Source of the DNA: Dipetalonema caudispina
Taxonomy: Eukaryota > Nematoda > Chromadorea > Rhabditida > Onchocercidae
Length of the DNA stretch: 64,000 bases
Reading direction: 5' to 3'
Assembly (NCBI GenBank): GCA_013365325.1
Contig: JABVXV010000330.1
Span: 1-64,000 of the forward strand
Positions 25,792-37,700 of the stretch are shown here, one piece after another. The position numbers and the translations under genes were made by a program. Position 1 is the stretch's first letter; every line of letters starts with the position of its first letter. The notes beneath the pieces were generated by a model. The model was given only the letters and a program-made list of their open reading frames with translations. It was not told where the DNA came from and made no database searches.

Positions 25792-28062
25792 ACATTATTA
25801 AAATTTTATTATAATGCGACAGAATTCTGACTTAATTTTTTTCGTATTTCGAAACAATTAAAATGCCAAAATTTGGGCCATTAAGTGAAATCTTAAACTG
25901 ATTTAAAGCATTTGTAATTTTCCAGTATGTTTGTTCTTCCTGATATGTTTTGGGCAATTTCAGATGAATTCGTCGTTTTGCATTTGTTTGAATGTAAAAG
26001 TTATACAGCTTTGAATTCTAGGGTTGCGCTAGTTATCTGTACATATTTTATTTTTCGGTGTTTGTATTATCTCGACTGGTGGAATTTACATTATTTTGAT
26101 TTATTATTTTAACTTAGAACAGTGTATAAGCCGCTCATTGTTATTTAATTTTAGAGTCCATCTTCTGTCATTTCAAGATATATTTTCTCTCTCTTGTTCT
26201 ATTGTTATGTTGTATTTGAATCTCTTCACATAACACGGCAGAGATCTGCTATTAGTAGGTGAGTTTATGTTGTTCTTAAATACTTCTAACACCAATGGAA
26301 TTAAATTACAAAGAAATAAAATTGATAGGGAGAGCATAGGCGAAAGATTTCAGTATTATGAATAAATACATTCATTATAGAATAGAATGATATAAAGCGT
26401 AGGCCAGATATTATTGATAATGATTGGCATAACTAGTTTTCATTGTATGTTTTTTCTTTTTTTTTTTTTTGGCATTTCGGGTCAGATTAATTCTGCCTCT
26501 TATCATCTGCAGGAGTTGAATCGATGAATCTGATATTATAGGTGCCTGAATGCCGTATATCCATTATCCTAATAATAGATAACAGTCAGGCGAGCTTCTC
26601 AAGATTCAACAGTTGGCAAAAAGAGAGCTGCATCGTTTTGGTCATTTTCCGTTTATAGAAACGTTTCTTGAAGTTATAATATAAAATCTTGCGCGTTATT
26701 TAGAAATATTGTAAGAACACTCATTTGTCTCGCTATTCTTTACATACTGAAGAAATTACTTGTCTTTATTGAGTTTCCATTCCTGATATCTTCTTATTCT
26801 GGATGGGTTATTAGTGGCTATTGCTGTTGTTTATAGAGTGTTTTGTCGTCATTAAATCTCATTCGTTCTATTTTAGCTACTTTTCTGGCTTGTTAGAGAG
26901 GAGTTGAAGTCAGTGAGAGGATGGAGTACATGCTACTTCAGAAAAATGCTTTACCCGAGTGGGGAGGAAATGTCGGATGCAATTTGCAACAAAATGGTTT
27001 CGTAATCAAATTTTTTTCGGGATTCACCTTTCACTGACGGAAATTCAGTTTTTTCGAGATTGATTGGGTCGGGAAATGAGTTATTTGATAAGAAGTGTCA
27101 AGTATGGACAGGAAATGGGGACTCTTGGAGTTTGCTAACAGAAATCCGAGGTCTATTGCTGAGGCAGGTTGTGGGTTGTACTGTTTGGTGGGTTTTATGC
27201 TACAATGAGTGAGGATTTTGAATTGGCGCTGTGAGGCCTGAATCGGCATTATGCCAAAGATGAGATTCCTCTGTTATTTTCATTTGTGCAGTGTAGTTTC
27301 GTCGTTATTTGAACGACTTTCTGGTTTATTTGCCGGATTTGAAAGGAGTTTCATTTCAGGTGTTTGACTTGAAACATTAGTGGCACAAATCCATCTTGAA
27401 ATAGATACAGTCTTTGTCGTTCTTTTGTTATATCGGTAAGACTTTAGTGCTTCTTGAAGGCGTTAAAAAGGAATTAAACGAGGACAACCTTCAACATTTC
27501 TCCAGTTGGTTACTGCGCACTTTCTAGAGATGAATGAAAATAACTGAGGTAGTTACATGAAGGTGTGGTGTTCTCATCCAGTTTAATTTTTCATAAATAG
27601 TTTATCCATTTTTCTCCCACCATTATCTATCATTTTCTTTAATTAATTCGGCAGATGCATTATTTGTTTATATAACTCCTCTTAGTTTTTATTCGTCGGA
27701 AGTGATGCTTGAGACAGCCATATGGAAGAAGGCAGATAGTTAATCTCTTTTCATTCAATGTTTTACTACAGAATTATACAAGCTAGCGCAGTACTTGAAA
27801 AGGTCATCCATTAACTTCAGATGTAGGAACTTCGAATTAAAATCGTATTATTGATCTCAGTAGCTATAATTTACTCTGTAATTCATGATGTCTTTATTAG
27901 ATATTCATCAGTGTAGTTTATTTTTGTTGAAATACATATATCTAACGGATTTGAAATACTAGACAATTTAGAAATCTGGTAGTTGGAGGATTTAAGTGTA
28001 AGCTTCTGAATAGAATATCTTTTCATTCATTCACATCTTTCTGTTTATAGCAAAGCATCAAA
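25792..28062. other. Intergenic region between the RPRD2-like gene and TIM23
   Basis: 2.3 kb, AT-rich, with a T run near 26458-26470. It will hold the 3' UTR of the upstream gene and the promoter of TIM23. Small open frames (25927, 27031 minus) lack splice partners and recognisable content. No RNA gene seen. Confidence 0.45.
28041..28050 (+). promoter_or_regulatory. Candidate trans-splice acceptor upstream of TIM23 ATG
   Basis: CTGTTTATAG sits 12 nt before the start codon. A polypyrimidine-AG so close to an ATG, with no coding exon before it, is the usual position for spliced-leader addition in nematodes. It is inferred from position only. Confidence 0.45.
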
Positions 28063-29373
28063 ATGATTTGGCCGTTTAGTTCGACAAAGTCTGCGGCAGC
28101 ATCATCGCTTAACTCGTCACATTCGGAGATGCAGTCAACTTCAATATCTGATTTAGAAGTAATGGATTCAGCAATATCTGACTTAGGTAACACATTGGGT
28201 TCTGACAGAGAAAGTGCAAATATGGCCGGTTTAGAGAAGTCTCCGATATTTGCATTAGATCAGTTAAAGCAGGCTGGCGTACCATTTGAAAAGCAGCTGT
28301 CGCCTTACCTGCAAATGGATCCTGCCGTTTTTCGGGAATCTACACCTCAGTAAGTTGTAAAATATCAAATACGTTTTGTTTTCTTACTTTTTTGTTTCGT
28401 TTTTCTTTCGAAAGAGAACTTCAATCATTAAACCCGAAGGAGTCAACTATTTTCTTTTACAAAGTTTTTTTCTGTAGTAATGTTACTCCGGTATGAAATT
28501 TGTGAAGTTAATTGTTTTAAGTAAGTGGAGAAATTGAGGAGAGTAGCGTATGAAGATCTTTATTCTTAATAAAGTGGCATTTAATTATTGATGTAATAAT
28601 AATATTTGCATATTTTCATGTATATTGTTCCTGGTGAATCGAAAGGAGAATTAGAATTTGCAATGGGGCGGATTGGGTGGGCTGTTTTGGGCGGCTATGC
28701 ATTGGGTAGTCTGCGCGGTATCCTGCCAGAATTGCGGAATTCTGATACAAGACAACTAGTAAGGATTAGTTTCGTTTTCATGCAGTTTTTTGTGATATAT
28801 ACACTTCAAATTTTGAAATAGGCCAAACAGTCTCCAATTGTCTCTTCTTTTTAATCATTCATGTTTTGTTTAGCCTTTTAAACCGTTCATGACGCGTTTG
28901 ATGAATTCCTCAGTAAAACATGGTAGTGGTTTTGCTCATCCAGCCGGTTCCATTGTTTTCATGTTCTCTGTTGCTGACATGATTTTCGGAAAACTGCGGG
29001 CGAAAGATGATCTTAATGCTGTTGGTAAGATTTCTGCTATCAATTCATTTTACCGTTTGATTGAAACCTGTGATAATTGTAACTGTAAGGTGTTAGCAGC
29101 ACTTTGGAATCTTTTATTCGTGTTCTTATTAGTTTGAAATAATTATCTATCAATTTTCTTAAATATGATGAAATTTTAATTATGTTGTTGTTAGCTGCTG
29201 GTGCTGTCACTGGAGGACTCTTTCGATGTGCACGTGGTTTACACGCCTCAATGGCTGGTGCTGGTATTGGGGCAGTCGCAGCTTTTATTTGGTTGCTGAG
29301 TGATCAAGATAGCCGAAATAGGTTGTGGGAAATGCGAAAGCATTTGTCCGGCAAGCAGGACTATAGTTATTGA
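28063..29373 (+). CDS. TIMM23: Mitochondrial inner-membrane import channel TIM23
   Basis: Four exons give 251 residues: 28063-28349, about 28620-28758, 28874-29024, 29195-29373. The C-terminal half is the Tim17/22/23 fold with four glycine-rich membrane segments: MGRIGWAVLGGYALGSLRG, GSGFAHPAGSIVFMFSVADM, AGAVTGGLFRCARGL and AGAGIGAVAAFIWLL. The N-terminal ~90 residues are soluble, Ser-rich and acidic, as expected for the intermembrane-space domain that receives presequences. Tim23 forms the presequence translocase of the inner membrane with Tim17 and Tim50. The frame across intron 1 requires exon 2 to begin at 28620 (Q then YIVPG), but the two bases before it are AT, not AG, and no AG occurs between about 28574 and 28636. 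The other two introns are normal. Confidence 0.9.
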
Positions 29374-31586
29374 TTCGAATTTTAATTCTGTTTATTAGAA
29401 TCTATGGTTTGTTTACGGTTTAAACAGCTTGTTCTGTGGTTAAATTACTTATTGTGTTCGGTGAAACGATGATCAAGACTTGATAAACTTCCAGATCTCA
29501 AATTTCTACAGTGTTTGGAAAATTGAAAATTTTTGATCATTATTTCAATTTTTTGTCACAGAATAGTACGCTTTGTTAAAGTAAAGTAAATTATTTTGTA
29601 CATGATCAGTTCTTTGTTGCTTTACTTTTCTATAAAAGAAGTTTGCCAAGATGTCTTTTTTCAAATCAGTTGTGTGGGGCACGTGATTAATCATTCTGCC
29701 TTATAGTGTAACGAGAAGTAGGTAACAGTGCTTCCATAGGACTGGTATGAATGAGAGCTGTCATATATCTTACTGCATGGGAAAGGCCTGGTTTGTTTTT
29801 TTAAATCAAATTTCATTTACAAAGTGGAGATTTGCTGTTTTTTATCCACACTATTTTAAAAAAATTTCATTCATATATTTTCAATGAAGTTCACTGCAAA
29901 TAATGAGTTCCGGAAGCAATATGGTTGTTCTTTTCGCCAGTTGTGGACCTATTGTCCACTTTGCTTAATATATGAATAGTTTGGAAGAGAATTTTCTAGA
30001 ACACTAAAGTCTTTGTTGGGAGTTAGGTGATAGTAAGTTGGCATTTGTAGTATTATTCGGAAAACACTGGTGGGTGGTGCAATAAAGCGCTGGCGTGAAA
30101 CTGCTTCAGTTGTGGATATGGATTTTGAAAGGTCAGTATGCTTTTTAGCAACAAGTTCATCGAAGTGGACATGTATGATATGCTAGGTTTTGTAACCAAA
30201 TAGTTTTACGCAAAGGGGCAGTAGGGCTGAAATTGGTAGCGGGTCGTGATAGGATTGGCAAATTGTGATTACTATTGTTCTGGAATTAGCAATTAATTTT
30301 TGTTGGAGATTGTAAAACACCAATGAAATTTGACGTACAGGAAAAGATACACTTTCCAGAATCTTCGATAATTAAGTTTTGGAATTCGTATTTTTCCTTA
30401 GATTAAGCAGTTGTAATTTGTCATTTTTAGTGCAACGTATGAGTTGCATGGAATAACGAAGTGGATGATATGAATTCTGATATATGTCGAGCCTGATCAT
30501 TGGTGACAACAATACCCGAGAGCTAGTTTACGACCAAAGTTCGTTTTTATTTTCTAAGGAACACTTTATTTACATAACAAGGTGTATTCTTTCTAAAGCT
30601 CTGCATGAGTAGAATGCCATCAGCTGCTTGTTCTATGATCTGATGGAATTTCTGTTAGCATGGACTTTCACTGCTCACCAAATACTTTTTCCCACTATTT
30701 TATTGAAATGCTATGCTTTAATAGGTCTGGATTTGTATCTTTGACCTTGCTAATATTAGTTTACTCTTCTCAGTTAATTTTTAATATCATTAAAAAATAA
30801 GAGGCGGTACAAACTTAATTCCAATGATCAAGGATTTAAGGACAAAAACTTTTCTCAAGATTTTAGGAGATATATTGTACGTAATGTTCAAACTTGGCAT
30901 GAAATTTTACATTATTTCAAATCTTACCATTCATTAAACAACAGTAAACAAGTGCTACATACAAATACAAACACGATGTATGTCTGCATTAAATTGGCAA
31001 AGATTAATTCATGGATTATCTCTAGTCGATTTACATATTTTATTGACGCGTCGTATCATTTACATCTACTAGAAAGAGTTCTTTCTTCTAAATAGACTAA
31101 TTAGTCTTTACACTTTTTTCATTGCAGTGCATTATTAACAGTCTGGTTATTGTTATCATAGGTAAGATTAACTAGTTTAGATTAACTCTAAATCATAACA
31201 CGAAATTTGTTTGCCATTTCTCCGTCCTTTATAGACTTCTGTTGAATGTCGTCAATGTTTTTTCTACTAACGCTATACACTAAAAATTATCACTATGACA
31301 GAACAGTCCACACAAAACAGTCCCATAAATTTGATTTATTCATGTAATCAACGCTTCTGCAACTGTTGTAACATCCAAATTTTCTCTCTTCGAAATTTGT
31401 TGTTATTCCAGGCTAACTGGTATTTATATGTTTATGTTTAATACAAACGCTTGCATCCGTATCTCAAATGTAAAACAGGCGAAAGTGATGATCTTTTGAC
31501 TTTCTGACATGCGTTCATGTCAAAAGTAACAGACATATTGTCCCAAATTTTAGTTTCAGATAGAATACTTTACAGAGAGATTGCAT
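29374..31586. other. Intergenic region
   Basis: 2.2 kb without a gene I can support on either strand. It is AT-rich, with no tandem repeat or RNA gene visible. Confidence 0.45.
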
Positions 31587-32605
31587 ATGGATGATGATAT
31601 TGTTGACCTTCTGGTTGTTTCAGGCGTTGCTGGTGTTGGCTTTGTAGCTTTAACATACCTTATCACTAAGGTTTACTTCTGTTTCTTTTTTTCAAATATC
31701 TAATTGCAGTGACTTCAAACCTCTTCATTTGTTACCTTTTCAGTCACTATCAAATTTACTTCCAGAATTATCTTTTAGCCACTATCAACTTATTTCACAT
31801 GAATGTATTCGTTTTTGGGATAGTGTTTGCTTTCTAACTGATACTAATATGACATCAGAAGCTTCTTGTATATCAGTTGTTCGTATAGTTTGCCTTTTGC
31901 AATGTTAACACAAGTTGACATTTCGCTAGTTGCTTAAAAATGATAATACTTCGTAGACGATAAACACTTTTCTCCATAATTTCACAAATTGCAATTTACA
32001 TGATGCGATATTAATTACGCTTATGATGCTTATATTGCAGATTTATTCAGACAAACTTAAAAAACATTTGCTATGTCTTAAAAAGAAAACTAAGCATTTT
32101 ATTGCCATTCTAAATGTCGCTGCTGTACAACATCCAAAATCAGTACTGACTTTCGAGGAGTTTAGTGATACAAGCAAAATGCGCACCGAAAGCTTAGGAA
32201 AGTAAGACGTAAAACTTTTAAAAAGAGAAAGGAAAGTAATCTTTTTTTGTTCTTATTATGTTCTCACTCCCCTTGGATATTTTGTTGCGGTGAATTTCGC
32301 TAATGTCTTCTCGGGTTATAAATAATTCATTATGACAATATTATTGTAACTTATGTCTGAAAAACGATATATTAAAGAGGTTATGGTAGTATCCGAGAGG
32401 AAAGTAAGTAATTCTTAATCATTTCAGGATTCTTACTAGCTCGACTGAACCTTTGAGAAAGCAATCGACAAAACGAGTACGAATAGAAATTGAAGATAAA
32501 TTGGACAACAAGTCGTCGTTCAATTCACCAAAGATCAAGAGGGTACCCTGTGCTTTACTATCATCCATCGCAAATGTTTCAGTGCAGAGGCGGAAAACGC
32601 TATAA
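31587..32605 (+). CDS. Small single-pass membrane protein, unrecognised
   Basis: Three exons, all in phase, give 140 residues: 31587-31670, 32041-32201, 32428-32605 (TAA). Residues 2-7 are acidic (DDDIVD), then a single hydrophobic helix of about 20 residues (LLVVSGVAGVGFVALTYLIT) is followed at once by a very basic stretch (KKHLLCLKKKTKH). The rest is polar and basic, ending RRKTL. This looks like an N-terminal signal anchor with the body of the protein in the cytosol, or a mitochondrial outer-membrane anchor. The short acidic head with a strongly basic flank suggests N-out orientation. No family is recognised. The ATG is the first of an in-phase exon, and both introns have good GT and AG borders (GTTTAC/TTGCAG, GTAAGA/TTTCAG). 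Confidence 0.65.
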
Positions 32606-33281
32606 CAGAGAATAATAGTTAGTAGTGTTGTGATCAATCGATTGATGTAGCTATTGTTCTCATCTCTCTAATAAATTTCTTCTGATGTTCGCTATGCATA
32701 TGAGAAAGACCGGGAACTGATGCATCTCATTATCAGATCGTTCCATGAAAAAGAATAACAATAGTACAAAATAATGGGAGAGAATAAAAGACGAGAACTG
32801 TTCTGAGGAGTATTGGAGTTGGGGTATTCTCCGCGGGTTAATTGTCCTTGATAGAGAGGATTGAAGTCATAATATTTATGGGATTAAAATTGCACTGGAA
32901 GACCTCATTATTTTGGTCATATGCATCTATCTATCTAGTGGCTAGTAAGTTCTTGATTTTTTTCTGGAGATGCATGGATTTCCTTTGAGGTAAGTGAACA
33001 ATCACGTGGTTCGGTCTGAGATTGGTTTTGTCTTGAGATTTTTGATGGCGATCTCTTTTTGACTTGTTAGAGAGGACCATATATATTCCAAGAAAAAGAG
33101 GTTTACAGGTTATCCGGAAATGTTGATCTAAACAATCATCCTTTTCGTGATTATTGCGCTTGGAATTTTGTCACTTGCAATTGCAAATCTTTATTCATAA
33201 GCTACTGCGTGTAACTCATTTTCAAACCGATGGCTCGATATGTGATTTTCAGGTTCTTTGGAACTAGGAAAGAAAATCAGG
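32606..33281. other. Short intergenic region with candidate trans-splice acceptor at its end
   Basis: 676 nt between the small membrane protein gene and NDUFS5, same strand. GATTTTCAG ends at 33252, 29 nt before the NDUFS5 ATG, and is a likely spliced-leader acceptor. Nothing else is supported. Confidence 0.5.
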
Positions 33282-34012
33282 ATGAGCTTTCGGGAAAATC
33301 CACATTTCCAAGAGGCGGAAGAGCATATGCTAGAGCCGATGATAAGGCTACCACTTGTTGATGCACTTCGGAGAATTACATCAAAACAAGGTATTTGTTT
33401 AGTTCTGAGATGTGATATATCAGTGTGGTTATCATTATGTGACTTATAGGAAGTTGTCAAATTGTTTCAAATCAGTTTTTACTCTCCAAAAATTAGTTTG
33501 TCTTATAGACACACACTGTGGGTTTTTTGAATCGCAATATTACCACTGCTTGGAAGCATTTGGACAGAAACTTGGCCGAAAGTACTGCGATTTGGAGCGT
33601 CGGGATTTCAATGAATGCATTACAAATTACAAACAAGTTTTTTTTTTCCTTATTTCTGGTGGTCTTATAAATCGATTTTAAAAGTTGCAATTTGTAATTT
33701 GAAGTTTTTGAAAAATTTTTTCAATGACTCAGTAGTTTTAAATCTTATAAGTAATATAGTTGTATTCTCAATATTTTCGGTATTAGAGCAGTTTTGAAGA
33801 ATTAGGTTGAACCTCTTTAATTTAAATTCAGTTTGCAAAAGTATCCTCACTGTTTTTTCTTTCATTTTGAGAAAAAACGTGCTGAATGGATCAGATTGCA
33901 ATATAAACTACACTGGGATGTCAAAAAGCACGGACCACTTCCAGAAGGTGCAAAAATTGGTGAATGTTATCCGGATTATTTCTCGCACAATCCTCCACAT
34001 GCGATTCATTAA
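33282..34012 (+). CDS. NDUFS5: Mitochondrial complex I subunit NDUFS5 (twin CX9C)
   Basis: Three exons give 125 residues: 33282-33390, 33509-33636, 33872-34012. Exon 2 encodes the CHCH core with two CX9C pairs (CGFFESQYYHC and CDLERRDFNEC), the signature of this accessory subunit of NADH:ubiquinone oxidoreductase. The protein is imported and oxidised by the Mia40 pathway in the intermembrane space. The basic C-terminal segment (KKRAEWIRLQYKLHW, then a Pro/His-rich end) also fits the family. There is no presequence, as expected. The start is the first in-frame ATG after a TTTTCAG acceptor. Another small CHCH protein is possible but less likely given the whole-length layout. Confidence 0.85.
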
Positions 34013-34753
34013 AAAGATTGCAGATGTTTGTCATGTGACAGTTACTGATGGTTTGAAAGAATTATGAACCATACAATGTGATCTAATTGATTCAACTGTA
34101 TTCTCTATAGTGTGGTTAGCTTTGAGTACGTTAGGAATTTCTTTGTCCTTAATGCATGTAATTTATCTTTTTCTTGTATATCTAACAAAATTTGATTTTT
34201 TTGGACGCGTCAAGAATAAATTATTCATTTTCTGCACAAGATTTTAACAAAATTTTTACTGAATCAAGAAGTAATTGCGTGCATAAATTACGTGCATTAA
34301 GGACTGAATAAAAATACATAAATTAAATTACACGTTCCCATTTCTGTCACGTCCAAAAAAGAAATTTTGATGGATTCATTTTTAGCACTCAATCTTAAAG
34401 ACACTCTGCATATTTTTGTGAATACCGTTTTTGGCTTTTGAGTACTTTGAGATTGTATTCGTTGTATATTATAACGAATAAAAAATATATGAGTTATGAT
34501 TTCATGTCACATCAAATATCGGTTTTATTTAGACCTGATTCCTCAGTGATCATTAGAAAGTATCGAAATTCTCGTTTTTATGAGGATATTTTACCAGGTA
34601 TGTAGGATTATACACATGTGTTAGTTTTTAATATGTTAGAGATGGATAATAAGGCAGTTATTATGTAGTCAAAATCTGGTTGAGAAATCTATGAAAAGTT
34701 TTTATGAGTTTATCCTTGTGGTTCGTAGCACGAAATCCTTTTTTTTTGCAGAA
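34013..34753. other. Intergenic region with possible upstream leader exon of DET1
   Basis: 741 nt between NDUFS5 and DET1. An open stretch from ATG 34489 to 34597 ends in a good donor (GTATGT) and would join in phase to the first DET1 exon, adding about 37 residues. However, TTTTTTTGCAG at 34741-34751 lies 2 nt before the more likely DET1 ATG and looks like a trans-splice acceptor, so the upstream exon may not be used. Confidence 0.45.
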
Positions 34754-37700
34754 ATGGCGTCTACGGAGATGTATGGTTTGGAATGGTGCAGGCATAGACG
34801 CATTCCAGTTATTCATATGGCTCGAATGATTCAAAGTCGTGAACTTGGTGGCCGGAAACCAGGTTCCGTAAATAAGTATAGCAAATGTAGATGTTACCAG
34901 TTGCAACTTTATTGTGCTAATTAGATTTGAAGTACTGTAGTCTTTTAGGGCAAACTACAGAACAGCCATACTCGAAACAGTTAATGCAGTTATGTGAATT
35001 TCATTTCTTATTTCTTCAGGAACGCATTTCTTTTATGGTGCGCGACAATTTTATCAGTGCTTCCATCCAAGTTGCAGTGTATCAGGAGTTGATAAGAAAA
35101 ATTTGGTCATTAGAAGGTTGCTTTTTACTTAATCATTTTGAAGTGAAACAATAAGATCTAAGATGTCTTTTAATACTTATTATAATGAACTGTGATCACA
35201 AATTAGTTGTAATTTGCTATAATGGACTAGTTATTTTAACTGGGAAACTGTTAGAAATACCAGAAAAAAGGAGAAAGAGAGCTCTCAAACTTCAGTTCTC
35301 AGTTCTTACTTCATGCATGCACTGTATGATGCTCAATTGGTTTCAGAAAAATAAATTAAAAATGTATTTTTTAAACATTTTTTTTAACGTTTTTCAAGCT
35401 TAGAAGGTATTCCTTGCAGATTTTCACCGGATGGACGTAGTCTCGTTTGTTTTTCCTCAAATTGCCATGATTTATATGTTCATGATTATCGTGGTTTTAT
35501 TGATGCTTACAACAAGCAGCCGGAAGCCATGTTTGAGGTGGAGTTTGCATTTCAATGATTCATTAACTATTCTCTCGAAACAATCCCTTCACGTTGTTTT
35601 CTCATCTTTCCAGTAAAATATGTAATACTCTTCGTTCTTCATATCTTACATTCAGGCTTGAATACGTACGAGAGTAAGATTTTCGATAAATAAGACTTGC
35701 ATAGTTTAACACGGTCGTTTCTTTACTCACACTTTTTTGATTTAATTTCTCATTTTCTTTGATCTTTAATTTGTTTTAATATTGTGTAACAAAATTTATC
35801 ACATTTGCCTTGTCTTGATTTTTCATCAAACAAATGTTTCATTTCTTCAGGACGTTTTTCCGGAGCGCTTTGTAGTGAATCTGATAACTGATGAAGAAGA
35901 AGGAGCTGTTTTAAACAAGGAATTCATTTTTTTTACAGAGGATTGTCGTTATCTACTGGGTTTGCGTTTGACAAAAATAGATTGTTTTCAAGTTTCAAAG
36001 AACAAGAAACTGTTGATCGCACATTCTCTTCTGCCAAAAAGTTGATTTTAAGGATGTCGTTTTTTAGTATCAACCTTGAAAGCGACTCACATAAAAGTTA
36101 TAAAATTTTATGGTAGAAAATGTCTTCGTGATTCGAATTCACTGTTTTATTCAGATCTTGTTAAAGCTGGAAAGCAAATATTAACTGAAACAGGAATTAT
36201 TTCAGTACTAAAATAGTAGCGGCATGCGCGATGTGCTTTATTTGCAGTTGCTGCGGAATATCCCACATCGGAAAATGCTCTAAGATGGGATGATGTTTAC
36301 CAAAATAACGAGTCACTTCCACCGGTTTCAGTGCAGGCCCTCGTAAATTATATCATTTATTGCATCGACATGAATGTTAGATTTTCTAGAAGCTTTGTCC
36401 ATTTCTTTAGTGTAATGCATAGAAATGAGAAAATATGAATGGATTTTATGGAAATAATGCTCTCATTTCTTGGTAGGAATATATTAATTCTTAAATGTAT
36501 TAAAAGGTAAGTAAGTTGTTCTCGAAGTAATAGTAGAACTATTAATTTTTCCAAAGATGAAATTGGTTTTCTAGACAGGTGATATCTGTGACAAATATTA
36601 CCTGGATGCAGATCGTCTTTGGATATCACGTGGCGTAACTCTGATAGGATACTTGCTCGCTATTCTTTCATTTCAACACCAAACGATTCATTTTTTGCAT
36701 ATTAGCGAAGACACCGGTTATTTCACTTTGCTTGGTCATGTGGGACGGTCAGTTTTATTCCTTTCATGTTGAATTGAGTTCGTTTTCGAAATACTCTCTC
36801 ACATGCAAATCTTTGGTGTATTGCACAAGGGATTGCTGAGATTGTTAAGTTTTTTGCTGCACTCTCTGCACTCTAATAAAGGAAAATATTTCTTAGTAGA
36901 GTATGGTAAAAACGTAAAAGCTGCTGGTGATAAGCCAATTACATTAGGAAACAAAGCTTTTTTTTACGTGATTTGTTCGTTTCAAAACATTCTTTAGCTT
37001 CCTGTACGGTTATAATTAGGAAGTATATCTGCGAAAGATTCAAGGAACTTACTTCGATAGTTTTCTGGATTAATAAAGGGCTTTATTTAAATTTTCAAAT
37101 TTAATTCGAGTGCTTTTCAGGTATTTATTTGCTGACGATGAAGACCTTGTAATGGCAGCCGAGAAAAGTCCGGATAGTCCTACCACGGATGTTGTCCTTA
37201 GTGGTTGGTTCTTACTTCGCCATTCAATTTTCCTTTGAATCTTGAAAAAATTAAGTGTTTATTGTTTTCTATGAAAAAAAACAATTTTGCGTTGAATATT
37301 TTATCAAGGCCTTATTGTTCAAGTCTTATCATTTGATAATTTGTTTGAAAGACTGACTTGTAAGATAGTAATTATTATACAGTTCCATTTTACGACTTGT
37401 TTGATAAGATACGAATCCCAGAAATGTCAGCATTTCAAACAGTGTGCATCTCTGCTGGTAAGGTAAAGTTCACGCTGGCATTTTCATATGGACTTATTAA
37501 AAATTATGACCTGTCAGCAGCCTCACAGTTCCTTTTGATCTAATCAACAGTTGTATTGCTGATAATTTGATCTGATTCTAACTGAATAAAACAGAGTATC
37601 ACCGTTTCGACAAGCTAGTAGCTTGCGGAAATCTATATATTATTTATTTTGAGATGTTTAAAGGCTTTTAATGGAGAAATAAATGATCATAAGAGACAGT

